From: JABDOU01 sp041609995
GTDB lineage: Bacteria; Actinomycetota; Acidimicrobiia; Spongiisociales; SHLN01
NCBI GenBank assembly: GCA_041609995.1
Contig: JBFIPU010000009.1
Coordinates: 1 to 51,440 of the forward strand
Length of the DNA: 51,440 nucleotides
Direction of reading: 5' to 3'
Part shown: positions 1 through 8,888 of the stretch, in pieces
How positions within the stretch are numbered: the first letter of the stretch is position 1
Layout: each line of letters opens with the position of its first letter
Made by a program: the position numbers and the translations under genes
Notes under the pieces: model-generated
Databases searched by the model: none
What the model was told of the DNA's origin: nothing
The model's input: only the letters and a program-made list of their open reading frames with translations

Positions 1-18
1 CCGGGAGAACGGGATTAC

Positions 19-981
19 GTGGCAGACGACAACGCTGTAGGCAACACCGCTGTACATGACGCAGCTGTCGACGGACCGAACAACGAGGCGCATTACGACC
101 TCCTCCAGGCTGTCGAGCCGGCGGTCGAGCGACTCATGGCGGACCACAACGAGCGGCGGGAACACTGGTATGCGCACGAAATCGTGCCCTGGGAGAAGGG
201 GCGGAGCTTCCGGGATGAGCCATGGGATGAGTCGCAGTGCACCATCTCGCCGGTTGCCCGCACGTCGCTGGTGCTCAACCTCCTGACCGAAGACAACCTG
301 CCCTATTACCACGCCGAGATCGAGAGCCATCTCCGCCACGCATCCGGTATCTTCCAGGAGTGGACCAACCAGTGGACGGCCGAGGAAGGCCAGCATTCCA
401 TCGCCATCCGCAGTTACCTGCTGACAACTCGCAACTGCGATCCCGTCGAGCTGGAAGATGATCGCCTGGCAACCATGAAGACCGGCTTCAATACCGGCGC
501 GCCCAACCCCACCGCCGTGTTCGCCTACACCTCGGCCCAGGAACTGGCTACCCGAGTCAGCCACCGCAATGCCGGCAAGCTCACCGACGACCCCGTCGCC
601 TACGAGCTCATGGGCCGCATCGCCACCGATGAAAACCACCACTTCATGTTTTACCGCGGGGTGATCGCCGCCATGCTGGAGGAAGAGCCTTCGCTGGTCC
701 TGCCGTACATCTATCAGCAGCTCAACGATTTCGTGATGCCCGGAGTGGGGATGCCCAACTTCATGCGACGCGCCGTCGAGATGGCCAGGGCCGGGGTCTA
801 CAACCTCAGGATCCACCACGATCGCGTGCTCAAGCCGCTGTTGCGTGATTGGGATGTGGGGTCCATCACCGGTCTCACGGGCGCCGCGGCCGAGATGCAG
901 GACAAGATCATGAACCTGCCTGAGCGCGTCCTTCGCAAGGCCGAGATCCTCGAGCGACGAATGGGCATGACTCCGGCCTGA
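19..981 (+). CDS. Acyl-ACP desaturase (fatty acid desaturase type 2, DesA-like)
   Basis: Soluble diiron desaturase of the acyl-ACP desaturase family, which introduces a cis double bond into carrier-bound fatty acids. The expected six-ligand pattern is visible: E91, E123-x2-H126, E175 and E205-x2-H208, in the family order E...ExxH...E...ExxH. The length of 320 residues fits actinobacterial DesA proteins. The start is a GTG preceded by GGGAG at 3-7. The nrtR-like gene begins 8 nt after the stop, so the two are probably co-transcribed. The exact double-bond position and carrier cannot be read from sequence. The first 25 residues are low in conservation and could be trimmed. Confidence 0.9.
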   Translation: MADDNAVGNTAVHDAAVDGPNNEAHYDLLQAVEPAVERLMADHNERREHWYAHEIVPWEKGRSFRDEPWDESQCTISPVARTSLVLNLLTEDNLPYYHAEIESHLRHASGIFQEWTNQWTAEEGQHSIAIRSYLLTTRNCDPVELEDDRLATMKTGFNTGAPNPTAVFAYTSAQELATRVSHRNAGKLTDDPVAYELMGRIATDENHHFMFYRGVIAAMLEEEPSLVLPYIYQQLNDFVMPGVGMPNFMRRAVEMARAGVYNLRIHHDRVLKPLLRDWDVGSITGLTGAAAEMQDKIMNLPERVLRKAEILERRMGMTPA

Positions 982-989
982 CAGCGATA

Positions 990-1886
990 ATGCAGGCCGT
1001 GGCCCGCCCTATCTCCGTCCGTCTCAACGCGGTGATCATGACCGTTCTGGATGACTCGCCGAGGGTTCTGACAGTCCCTGGCTCGACCACGGGGGACGCG
1101 AAACCGCCGGTGCTGCCGTTCGGCCCGCTCGACCCCGACCACGATCGCACGCTCGAGCTCGGCATGCGACGCATCATCAAAGAACAAGTCGGAATCGACG
1201 TCGGCTACGTCGAGCAGTTGTACACGTTCGGAGATCGGACCCGGGACCGGGAGGAGCGGATCATCGCCATCGCGTACCTTGCTCTCACGCGCCCGACGGA
1301 CGGATTCTCGTGGGTGGATTGCTACTCGTTGTTTCCGTGGGAGGACTACCGCCGCACCACCCCCGAGATGGTGGACGGCACCATCTCCCCCATTCTGCAG
1401 GCGTGGGCGGGAGGCGCCGAGGCCTTGAACGAAAGGGCCGGCGTCACGTTTGGGATCGGGGGCCTTCCCCGGGACCCGGCCCTCGTGCTGGAACGGTACG
1501 AGTTGCTCTACGAGACGGGATTGGTGAAAGAACGCGAGCGTGACTTCGGCGAGGACCCCGACGGCATTCACCTCGGGGTGCCGATGGCCCTCGATCATCG
1601 CCGCATGGTGGCTACCGCCCTCGGCCGGCTGCGGGGCAAGCTCTCATACCGGCCGGTGGTGTTCGAGTTGCTGCCAGAGGAGTTCACGCTGAGCCAGCTC
1701 CAGCAGCTGGTCGAGGCCCTGAGCGGTGTTCGCCTCCACACGTCCAACTTTCGGAGGCTGGTCGATCGGGCGGGTCTGGTCGAGGGGACCGGCCGCCAGC
1801 AGCCTGCCCGCGTCGGCCGCCCCGCAGAGTTGTTCGAGTTTCGACGCGAGGTGATCCGGGAGCGTCCCGCTCCCGGATTGCGTTGA
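990..1886 (+). CDS. nrtR: NrtR-type NAD metabolism regulator (Nudix-like sensor + winged helix)
   Basis: Transcriptional regulator built from an N-terminal Nudix-like domain (about residues 5-160) and a C-terminal winged helix (about 210-280). The NrtR hallmark EQLYTFG is present at 75-81, followed by DRTRD. The Nudix box around 44-66 is degenerate: the REUxEE core reads RRIIKEQ, so the catalytic glutamates are altered and the domain is probably a ligand sensor rather than a hydrolase. In the known family the ligand is ADP-ribose or a related NAD metabolite. The position directly upstream of nadABC, with palindromes in between (1912-1948), supports local control of NAD synthesis. The start at 990 keeps the first Nudix strand (PISVRLNAVIM); an in-frame ATG at 1038 would cut it. 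Confidence 0.88.
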   Translation: MQAVARPISVRLNAVIMTVLDDSPRVLTVPGSTTGDAKPPVLPFGPLDPDHDRTLELGMRRIIKEQVGIDVGYVEQLYTFGDRTRDREERIIAIAYLALTRPTDGFSWVDCYSLFPWEDYRRTTPEMVDGTISPILQAWAGGAEALNERAGVTFGIGGLPRDPALVLERYELLYETGLVKERERDFGEDPDGIHLGVPMALDHRRMVATALGRLRGKLSYRPVVFELLPEEFTLSQLQQLVEALSGVRLHTSNFRRLVDRAGLVEGTGRQQPARVGRPAELFEFRREVIRERPAPGLR

Positions 1887-1911
1887 AGCGTCGACGCACC
1901 GTGAATTTTAC

Positions 1912-1948
1912 TTATTCTGAGTATTAGTTATACTCAAGTCGAGAATAA
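1912..1948. promoter_or_regulatory. Probable NrtR operator/promoter of the nad operon
   Basis: AT-rich island in an otherwise GC-rich region, with overlapping palindromes. GAGTAT (1919-1924) and ATACTC (1930-1935) form one perfect inverted repeat. TTATTCT (1912-1918) and AGAATAA (1942-1948) form a second. The 21-bp stretch 1928-1948 is itself a near-palindrome with 16 of 21 positions symmetric. NrtR operators are about 21-bp imperfect palindromes upstream of NAD genes, so this is the natural candidate, possibly two adjacent sites. AATAAT at 1944-1949 could double as a -10 element. Confidence 0.55.
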
Positions 1949-2008
1949 TATGGGCCGATAACGATTGTCGACAGAGATCCGACACGGGCCACCCGCACGA
2001 AGCACACG

Positions 2009-2047
2009 CCACGCACGAAAGCCACGCACGAAAGCCACGCACGAAAG
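2009..2047 (+). repeat. Three perfect 13-bp tandem repeats in the nadA leader
   Basis: The unit CCACGCACGAAAG occurs at 2009-2021, 2022-2034 and 2035-2047 without mismatch, and a degenerate relative (CCCGCACGAAG) lies at 1992-2002. The last unit ends 8 nt before the nadA ATG, and its GAAAG is the only purine-rich stretch that could act as ribosome site. Function is unknown; slippage here would change leader length without touching the coding sequence. Confidence 0.9.
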
Positions 2048-2055
2048 TCGCATCC

Positions 2056-3060
2056 ATGCTCACCTTTACCCCTGAGATCGAAGCCGCTACAGCGGCCGCC
2101 AAGGAGCGTCTGGCTCCCGTTGTTCCCGAGGCCGAATGGTCCCTGATTGCGCCGTACATCGTCGAGATCGAGCGGCTGAAAAAGGAGAGAAACGCCATCG
2201 TTCTCGCTCACAATTACATGACACCCGACATCTTCCACGGTGTGGCCGATCTGTCTGGCGATTCCCTGGCGCTGGCATACATGGCTGCCGAGACGGATGC
2301 CGATGTGATCGTGCTGGCGGGTGTCCATTTCATGGCGGAAACGGCCAAGATCATCTCCCCTGACAAGACAGTGCTGATCCCAGACCTGCGGGCGGGATGC
2401 TCGCTCGCCGATTCGATCACGGCCCGGGACATCAAGTTGCTGCGCGAGCGTTATCCCGGTGTCCCGGTGGTCACCTACGTCAACACCTCGGCAGAGGTCA
2501 AGGCGGAGTCCGACATCTGTTGCACGTCGGGCAACGCGGTTGAAGTCGTCGAGTCACTCGGCGTGGATCGCGTGATTTTCCTACCTGACGAATTCCTGGG
2601 CAAGTGGGTCGCTACGCAGACCGACGTCGAGATCATCCTTTGGAAAGGTCACTGTGAGGTGCACGAGCGCTTCACCGGGGACGAACTGAGGGACTACCGG
2701 ACCGCCAACCCGGATGCCGTGATCCTGGCTCACCCGGAATGTCCGCCGGATGTGCTCGACGAAGCCGACTACGTGGGCTCGACTTCCGGGATGATCAACT
2801 ACGTAACAGACCGCGAGCCACCCAAGGTGGTCATGGTGACCGAGTGCTCGATGGCCGATAACGTCAAGGTCAACGTCCCGCAAACCGAATTCGTGCAGCC
2901 CTGCAATCTGTGCCCACACATGAAGCGGATCACCCTCGAGAACATCATGCTGGCCTTGGAGAACATGCAACACGTGGTGGAGGTCGCTCCCGACGTCGCC
3001 GACCGGGCGCGGGTGGCAGTTGAGCGGATGCTGGCGGTCAAGCGCGGCGCCGGCAAGTGA
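2056..3060 (+). CDS. nadA: Quinolinate synthase NadA
   Basis: Condenses iminoaspartate with dihydroxyacetone phosphate to quinolinate, the second step of de novo NAD synthesis, using a [4Fe-4S] cluster. Family features include AHNYM at 51-55, GVADLSGDS at 62-70, C115 in RAGCSLADS, CCTSGNA in the middle, and the C-terminal QPCNLCPHMK with further cysteines. The length of 334 aa is typical. The ATG lies after the 13-bp tandem repeats; only GAAAG at 2043-2047 could serve as a weak ribosome site. The stop overlaps the nadB start by 4 nt, so the nad genes are translationally coupled. Confidence 0.97.
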   Translation: MLTFTPEIEAATAAAKERLAPVVPEAEWSLIAPYIVEIERLKKERNAIVLAHNYMTPDIFHGVADLSGDSLALAYMAAETDADVIVLAGVHFMAETAKIISPDKTVLIPDLRAGCSLADSITARDIKLLRERYPGVPVVTYVNTSAEVKAESDICCTSGNAVEVVESLGVDRVIFLPDEFLGKWVATQTDVEIILWKGHCEVHERFTGDELRDYRTANPDAVILAHPECPPDVLDEADYVGSTSGMINYVTDREPPKVVMVTECSMADNVKVNVPQTEFVQPCNLCPHMKRITLENIMLALENMQHVVEVAPDVADRARVAVERMLAVKRGAGK

Positions 3061-4676
3061 ACCCTGAATCGCCACGGCCGCCGGCGGGCGGCCCGCCGGG
3101 CCATTTCACCCGGTTGGTGCACGGTGTCGTAGCGACCGACGCGGTCGTGATCGGCGCCGGGGTCGCCGGTGTGTCGGCGGCCCTCGGCCTCTGCGATCGC
3201 GACGTCACCATCATGTCGAAGTCGTCCTTGGGCGGGGGTTCCAGCCGGTGGGCACAGGGCGGAGTGGCGGTGGCACTACCGGCCGCAGATTCACCCGAGC
3301 TCCACGCAGATGACACGCTCGCCGTGGGAGCCGGGCTCAACGACCCCGATGCCGTCGACATCCTGACTGCCGAAGGGCCGGCCCGGATCAAGGACTTGAT
3401 CGGCCTGGGCACGGAGTTCGATCGGACCGAAGACGGCGAGCTCATCTATGGACGTGAGGCCGGCCACTCGCTCTTCCGCATCCTCCACGCAAACGGGGAT
3501 CAGACCGGCGCCGAGTTGATGAGATCACTGACTTCGGCGGTCCGTTCCCAGCCGTCGATCCGGGTCGTGGAGCAGACCTTCGCGGTCGATCTCGTTGTGG
3601 CCGACGGCCGGGTCGTGGGGGTGCTGGCACTCGACGAGCACGAACGAAGAGTCCTGTATTTGACTGCCGCAGTGGTACTGGCGACAGGTGGGGTCGGCCA
3701 GCTCTACGCCCGCACCACCAATCCGGTCGAGGTCACCGGCGACGGCCACGCCATGGCCGCCCGGGCCGGAGCCCGATTGATCGACATGGAGTTCGTCCAG
3801 TTCCACCCCACCGGTCTGGCCGGCTCGCTCGATCCCATGCCGCTGCTCACGGAGGCGATTCGAGGCGAAGGGGGGATACTGGTCAATGAGCTCGGTGAGC
3901 GGTTCATGGTGGATGTTCACCCTGATGCCGAGCTGGCTCCGAGAGACGTGGTCGCCCGCGCCAACTGGTCCCAGTTGCAGGCCGGTCACACCGTGTATCT
4001 CGATGCAACCGAGTCCCACGGCGCCGACTTTCCCCGGCGGTTTCCGACCGTGTTCGCTGCCAGCCGGCAGGCGGGCGTCGACCCGAGGGTGGAGGGCATC
4101 CCCGCATCGCCCGGCGCCCACTACCACATGGGTGGTGTCGAGACCGACCTGGACGGACGCACCTCGCTGCCCGGCCTCTGGGCAGCCGGCGAGGTGTCGT
4201 GCACCGGCGTGCACGGGGCCAATCGATTGGCGAGTAACTCCCTGCTGGAAGGCCTGGTGTTCGGCGCTCGGGTGGCACGCTCGGTGGTCGACGCCGGAGG
4301 AGTAGTTCCCCCCCTGAACGTGGCTCTCTCGCACCTTCCGAAGGTCGCCGAGCCCTCCCCGGATGAGAGCGCCCTCATCGCCCAGCTGCGCGAGGTGATG
4401 TGGAAACACGTGGGCCTCGTGCGCAATGGTGAGGAACTGCAAGCGGCCCTCGATCGGATTGCAGCAATGCGCCCCGAAGTCGAGGGGCGCGCCGGAGTCG
4501 CGCGCAACATGGTGGAGACGGCATGGCACATTGTCACCGCCGCGCTGGCCCGCACCGAAAGCCGCGGAGCCCATTTTCGGTCGGACCACCCCGAACCGGG
4601 CTCAGCCGTTCGCCACGCGTTCCAGAACCGCCAGATCGACATCGTGCCTTCGGACGCCATGGCCACAGTGGGATGA
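3057..4676 (+). CDS. nadB: L-aspartate oxidase NadB
   Basis: FAD-dependent oxidation of L-aspartate to iminoaspartate, the substrate of NadA. The dinucleotide-binding GAGVAG is at residues 33-38 and SSRWAQGG at 62-69. REAGHS lies in the region of the family's substrate-binding loop. The second FAD/substrate signature GEVSCTGVHGANRLASNSLL is clear near the C-terminus. The GTG start overlaps the nadA stop (GTGA). The protein carries an extra proline-rich N-terminal stretch of about 25 residues before the FAD fold, so a shorter start is possible, though the coupled GTG is favoured by the operon layout. At 539 aa it is a normal family member. Confidence 0.96.
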   Translation: MNPESPRPPAGGPPGHFTRLVHGVVATDAVVIGAGVAGVSAALGLCDRDVTIMSKSSLGGGSSRWAQGGVAVALPAADSPELHADDTLAVGAGLNDPDAVDILTAEGPARIKDLIGLGTEFDRTEDGELIYGREAGHSLFRILHANGDQTGAELMRSLTSAVRSQPSIRVVEQTFAVDLVVADGRVVGVLALDEHERRVLYLTAAVVLATGGVGQLYARTTNPVEVTGDGHAMAARAGARLIDMEFVQFHPTGLAGSLDPMPLLTEAIRGEGGILVNELGERFMVDVHPDAELAPRDVVARANWSQLQAGHTVYLDATESHGADFPRRFPTVFAASRQAGVDPRVEGIPASPGAHYHMGGVETDLDGRTSLPGLWAAGEVSCTGVHGANRLASNSLLEGLVFGARVARSVVDAGGVVPPLNVALSHLPKVAEPSPDESALIAQLREVMWKHVGLVRNGEELQAALDRIAAMRPEVEGRAGVARNMVETAWHIVTAALARTESRGAHFRSDHPEPGSAVRHAFQNRQIDIVPSDAMATVG

Positions 4677-5521
4677 TGGACTTGATGCCGCCCCGGCCGA
4701 TCCTGTACCGGCCGTTGTTGGAGCGGGCGTTGCGCGAAGACCTCGGCCGCGCGGGAGATCTCACCACGGATGCCATCATCCCCACCGACCGGGTGGTACG
4801 GGCGGTCATCGACGCCCGGCCGCCGGGCACGATCGCCGGGTTGCGGATAGCGACCGAGGCTTTCACTGTCCTCGATCCCGATGTGACGATCGAATACCTG
4901 CTCGAAGACGGCACCGGAGTGGAGGCCGGAACCGATTTGGCTGTGGTGCACGGTTCGGCTCGCTCCGTGCTGGCGGCCGAACGCACGGTCTTGAATCTGC
5001 TCGGACACATGTGCGGCGTGGCCACCGCCACCGCCGCGATCGCGGCCCGGATTGCCGGGACGGGTGCGGTCGTGGCCGACACACGCAAGACCACCCCGGG
5101 TATGCGTGCCCTCGAAAAATATGCCGTGCGGTGTGGTGGTGGGGCCAATCACCGGTTCGGACTCGACGACGCCGTGCTGATCAAGGACAACCACCTGGCG
5201 GTGGCCGGAAGCGTGACGCAAGCAGTGCAACGAGTCCGTTCGCGAGTGGGCCACATGATCAAGATCGAGGTCGAGGTGGATGATCTCGACCAGCTCGCCG
5301 AGGCCCTCGATGCCGGGGTGGAAGCGGTGCTGCTCGACAACATGTCGCCCTCGCAACTCCGGGAGGCCGTCGAGTTGGTCGATGGCCGCGCCACCACCAA
5401 CGCCAGCGGTGGTATCACCCCGGACAACGCTCGCGAAATGGCCGAAACGGGCGTCGACCTCCTCTCCATCGGCTGGATCACCCACAGCGCTCCCAACTTC
5501 GACGTCGGCCTCGATTTCTAG
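4673..5521 (+). CDS. nadC: Nicotinate-nucleotide pyrophosphorylase (carboxylating) NadC
   Basis: Quinolinate phosphoribosyltransferase, converting quinolinate and PRPP to nicotinate mononucleotide with CO2 release. Active-site signatures are DTRKTTPG at 136-143, EK at 148-149, NHRFGL at 159-164 and KDNH at 171-174. The start chosen is ATG 4673, overlapping the nadB stop (ATGA). A second ATG follows immediately at 4676, and the open frame extends further upstream inside nadB, which I reject as antiparallel to the family N-terminus. 282 aa is typical. It completes a nadA-nadB-nadC operon. Confidence 0.96.
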   Translation: MMDLMPPRPILYRPLLERALREDLGRAGDLTTDAIIPTDRVVRAVIDARPPGTIAGLRIATEAFTVLDPDVTIEYLLEDGTGVEAGTDLAVVHGSARSVLAAERTVLNLLGHMCGVATATAAIAARIAGTGAVVADTRKTTPGMRALEKYAVRCGGGANHRFGLDDAVLIKDNHLAVAGSVTQAVQRVRSRVGHMIKIEVEVDDLDQLAEALDAGVEAVLLDNMSPSQLREAVELVDGRATTNASGGITPDNAREMAETGVDLLSIGWITHSAPNFDVGLDF

Positions 5522-6421
5522 ATGAACGGGCTGCGGCGGGCGGGCACGATCGAGCGGCCCACGAACCCATGGCTGGCCTTCGCCTTGGCGCCGCTCCTGG
5601 TAATCATCGGCACGGTGCTGGGAGTATTGCTGCGGGGCTTCATTCCGGTGACCGGCGGTGCTCTCGGGTTCTCGATCGACCTGGCCGTCCTGTTCGCTCC
5701 CATCGCCGGTCTGGTCGGATTCTGGCGGAGCCGCGTGGAACGAGGAGACCTGGCGAGCCTGGGCCTGGGCGACCGGGTCGACGTGCTCAGGTTCCTGCGC
5801 GGATTCGCCATAGGCCTGGGACTGTTCACCGCAGTCGTGCTGGTGCTCTTCGTTACGGAGACGATCCAGATCGACCGCACGCCGATGGACCCGGTCGGTT
5901 GGCCGGCATTCGAAGCGCTGGCGATCGTGCTGGTCGGCTGGACAGTCCAATCGACAACCGAGGAACTGGTTGCCAGGGGTTGGTTGCTGTCGACCATGGC
6001 GGCGCGCACCAATCTCGCCACGGCGGTGATCGCCAGCAGCGTGCTCTTCTCACTGCTTCACGTTTTCAACGACAATGTTTCGCTGGTCGCCATGGCAAAC
6101 ATCCTGTTGGTGGGGATTTTCCTGGCGCTCTTCTCGATCGTCGAGGGTGGGATCTGGGGGGTGGCCGGGATTCATGCGGCATGGAACTTCACACAGGCAA
6201 ATGTCTTCGGCTTGGAAGTGAGCGGGAGCGACCCCGCTGTCGGCACAGCCTTGGACCTGGAGGAGAACGGCCCCGGACTGCTGACGGGCGACCTGTTTGG
6301 GCCAGAGGCCGGCCTGGCCGCCACCGGGGTCATCTTGGCCGCTCTGGCGGTGACGTGGCTGGTACTCCGCAGGTCGGTCTCGTTCTCCTCGACGCCTAAT
6401 TCCGCCGGTACAGCTCCCTGA
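5522..6421 (+). CDS. CPBP family intramembrane metalloprotease
   Basis: Polytopic membrane protein of the CPBP (CAAX protease/bacteriocin-processing, Abi) family. All three motifs are present: EE at 147-148 with R152, FSLLH ending in H180, and H218-x3-N222. About seven to eight hydrophobic segments are visible. The ATG follows the nadC TAG with no intervening base, so it is very probably co-translated with the nad operon. No NAD-related role is known for this family, so the linkage is noteworthy. The 3' end overlaps the convergent ATPase gene by 26 nt. Its substrate is unknown. Confidence 0.85.
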   Translation: MNGLRRAGTIERPTNPWLAFALAPLLVIIGTVLGVLLRGFIPVTGGALGFSIDLAVLFAPIAGLVGFWRSRVERGDLASLGLGDRVDVLRFLRGFAIGLGLFTAVVLVLFVTETIQIDRTPMDPVGWPAFEALAIVLVGWTVQSTTEELVARGWLLSTMAARTNLATAVIASSVLFSLLHVFNDNVSLVAMANILLVGIFLALFSIVEGGIWGVAGIHAAWNFTQANVFGLEVSGSDPAVGTALDLEENGPGLLTGDLFGPEAGLAATGVILAALAVTWLVLRRSVSFSSTPNSAGTAP

Positions 6422-8882
6422 TCTGGCGCCACGAGCGCTCGACCCAGGATTCCACGTCGGTTTCCATCCGGCGGAGGCGCGCCTCGATCCGCTGGGCTCT
6501 TCGGGAGCGAAACAGGTCAGGGATGAGCAGCGACCATTCCACGGCGCGCAGCGCAGCGAACATGATGGCGCCGGTCAAGGCGGCGATACCGATCGTCGCC
6601 ATGAATTCGAGGAAGTCGGGCAGCGACAGCTCGAAGAACGACCGCAGGCTTGGGGAGATGAACGCGAACGCGGTGAGGCCCGCCATGGCGAACAACAGTG
6701 TCCGGCGGGCCGGGTTGTACGGCCGCGAAATGACAGCTAACACGAACAAGCCGATCAGCGTCAGCACGTAGGTGGCGGCCGTGCGCGCTTCGATGATGGT
6801 GGCACCGGGTTGCTCGAGCACCAGCCGGTAGCCCACGAACGTGGCGGCCGCGGCAAGGGCGCCCGCCGGAATCGCAAACCGCAGCACCCGCCACAGGAAT
6901 CCGGTTCTCGCCCGGCGGGCCGACGGGGACAACGCGAGAAAGAACGATGGGATGCCGATGGTGACGGTTCCTACCAGGGTCAGGTGGCGCGGGAGAAAGG
7001 GAAAGGCGATGTTGGCGATCCCGATCGTGAGCGCCAGGGCCAGGGCGTACACGGTCTTCGTCAAATAGAGGTTGGCTACCCGCTCGACGTTGGCGATGAC
7101 GCGCCTGCCCTCGGCGACGACGTGGGGAAGGGTCGCGAACGACGAGTCGAGCAGCACGATCTGGGCGGCGGCTCTGGTTGCCGTGGCCCCCGATCCCATT
7201 GCGATCCCGATGTCCGCGTCTTTGAGCGCGAGCACATCATTGACACCGTCCCCGGTCATCGCCACCACATGGCCGCGTGACTGCAATGCGGCGACCATCT
7301 CCCGCTTCTGCTGGGGTGACACCCGCCCGAAGATGCTCCGCTCCTGCATGAGGTCGGCCAGCTCGTCCGGGTCACGAGGCAGTTCGCGGCCGTCCATCGG
7401 GGGGCGGGACAGCTCGATGCCGACCTGGCGCGCAATGGCTGCGACCGTCGCCGGGTGGTCGCCGGAGATCACCTTGAGCGACACGCTTTGTGATTCGAAA
7501 TACTCGAGAATCCGCTTGACGTCCTTGCGGGGGCGATCGAGCAACAGCACGAAAGCGGCAGGCTCGATGTCGGCCGGCAACGCGTTGTCTCCCAATGGCA
7601 ATCGGGACCGGGCGAGGAGCACCGTTCGGTAGCCAGATCGGGCCAGTTGCTCCGACCGCTCCAGAACGTCTGGCCGATTGTGCGCGATGACGTCGGGGGC
7701 GCCCAGCACCCAGGTTCCCCGGCCCGCGAACGATGCTCCCGACCACTTCCGAGCCGAGGAGAACGGAGTGACATCGATCGCATTCCAGCCAAGCGGGGGC
7801 GGATACGCGTCCTTGATGGCGAGCAACGTGCTGTTGGGATTGGGATCAGCAGTCGCCAGGGCACCGAGGGCCTCGGACACGTCGTCGACAACGAGAACTT
7901 CGAGATCGACCGCCGACAAATGGCCGGTCGTGAGGGTCCCGGTCTTGTCGACGCACAGGACGTCGACGCGGGCCAGACCCTCGACGGCCATCAGCTCTTG
8001 CACGAGCGCTTGACGGCGCCCGAGGCGCACGACGCCCACTGCAAACGCCACGCTCGTGACGAGCACCAGGCCCTGGGGGACCATCGCGACGATACCGGCG
8101 ATCGACCCCCGCAGCGCTCCGCGGATCTCAGCGGTACGAAGCTGGCTCCACATCAACAGGATCAGTGTCGGCGCGATGAGCCAGGCAATGCCCTTGAGCA
8201 TCAGGTCGATGCCCGAGCGCAGTTCGGACCGGACCAACGCGAACTCCTTGGCCTCCGCCGCCAGCCGGGCTGCGTACGAGGCCGGCCCAACCCGTGTGGC
8301 GCGAACGGTGCCGGTGCCGGCGACCACGAAGGAACCGGAGAGAACCTGCTGGCCTTCCAGCTTCGGGATCTGATCAGGCTCACCCGTCAGTAGCGACTCG
8401 TCCACCTCCAGCCCGCGACTGGAGATGACCTGGCCGTCCACCACGATCTGGTCCCCGGGTTTGAATTCGACCAGGTCGTCCTGGACGATCTCTTCCGTGT
8501 TGATCGTTCTGCGCTTGCCGTTGCGGATGACTGTCGTCTTGGGGGCGTTGAGGACGTTGAGCCGGTCGAGCGTTCGCTTGGCCTTGATTTCCTGGTACAC
8601 GCCGATGGCGGCATTGGTGATCATCACGATTCCGAACAGGCCGTCTTGCCAAGGGGCGACGAAGAAGATCGCCACCAGTAGTACGCCGATCAGGATGTTG
8701 AACGGCGTGATGAGGTTGTCGCGGATGATCTCCTGGACGGTTCGGCCGGTGCCCTCTGGAGGCGTGTTGACGCGGCCTTCCTCCCGCCGTCTCTTCACCT
8801 GGCGGTTTGTGAGACCGGAGACGGCGTACGACTCGGCTTTGGTGAGTGTCACGCAGCCCACGCTACTCGCAGCAGGCATCAA
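6396..8882 (-). CDS. Cation-translocating P-type ATPase (CtpE-like)
   Basis: P-type ATPase with TGEP at 166-169 (actuator domain), the phosphorylated aspartate D312 in DKTGTLT, and the GDGVND hinge motif further on, all intact. The transmembrane helix 4 motif reads MVPQGL (267-272), as in the mycobacterial CtpE group, for which calcium transport has been proposed; substrate here is inferred only from that similarity. There is no heavy-metal CPC motif and no N-terminal metal-binding domain. The start taken is TTG 8882 with an ATG one codon later at 8879. It lies 6 nt after the stop of the TolB-like lipoprotein gene, suggesting an operon. Length 828 aa. Confidence 0.88.
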   Translation of the reverse strand: MMPAASSVGCVTLTKAESYAVSGLTNRQVKRRREEGRVNTPPEGTGRTVQEIIRDNLITPFNILIGVLLVAIFFVAPWQDGLFGIVMITNAAIGVYQEIKAKRTLDRLNVLNAPKTTVIRNGKRRTINTEEIVQDDLVEFKPGDQIVVDGQVISSRGLEVDESLLTGEPDQIPKLEGQQVLSGSFVVAGTGTVRATRVGPASYAARLAAEAKEFALVRSELRSGIDLMLKGIAWLIAPTLILLMWSQLRTAEIRGALRGSIAGIVAMVPQGLVLVTSVAFAVGVVRLGRRQALVQELMAVEGLARVDVLCVDKTGTLTTGHLSAVDLEVLVVDDVSEALGALATADPNPNSTLLAIKDAYPPPLGWNAIDVTPFSSARKWSGASFAGRGTWVLGAPDVIAHNRPDVLERSEQLARSGYRTVLLARSRLPLGDNALPADIEPAAFVLLLDRPRKDVKRILEYFESQSVSLKVISGDHPATVAAIARQVGIELSRPPMDGRELPRDPDELADLMQERSIFGRVSPQQKREMVAALQSRGHVVAMTGDGVNDVLALKDADIGIAMGSGATATRAAAQIVLLDSSFATLPHVVAEGRRVIANVERVANLYLTKTVYALALALTIGIANIAFPFLPRHLTLVGTVTIGIPSFFLALSPSARRARTGFLWRVLRFAIPAGALAAAATFVGYRLVLEQPGATIIEARTAATYVLTLIGLFVLAVISRPYNPARRTLLFAMAGLTAFAFISPSLRSFFELSLPDFLEFMATIGIAALTGAIMFAALRAVEWSLLIPDLFRSRRAQRIEARLRRMETDVESWVERSWRQIRELYRRN

Positions 8883-8888
8883 GCCCGG

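Noticed and set aside
4121..5950. 609-aa minus-strand open frame
   Set aside because: It is the complement of nadB, nadC and the CPBP gene, a typical long antisense frame in GC-rich DNA.
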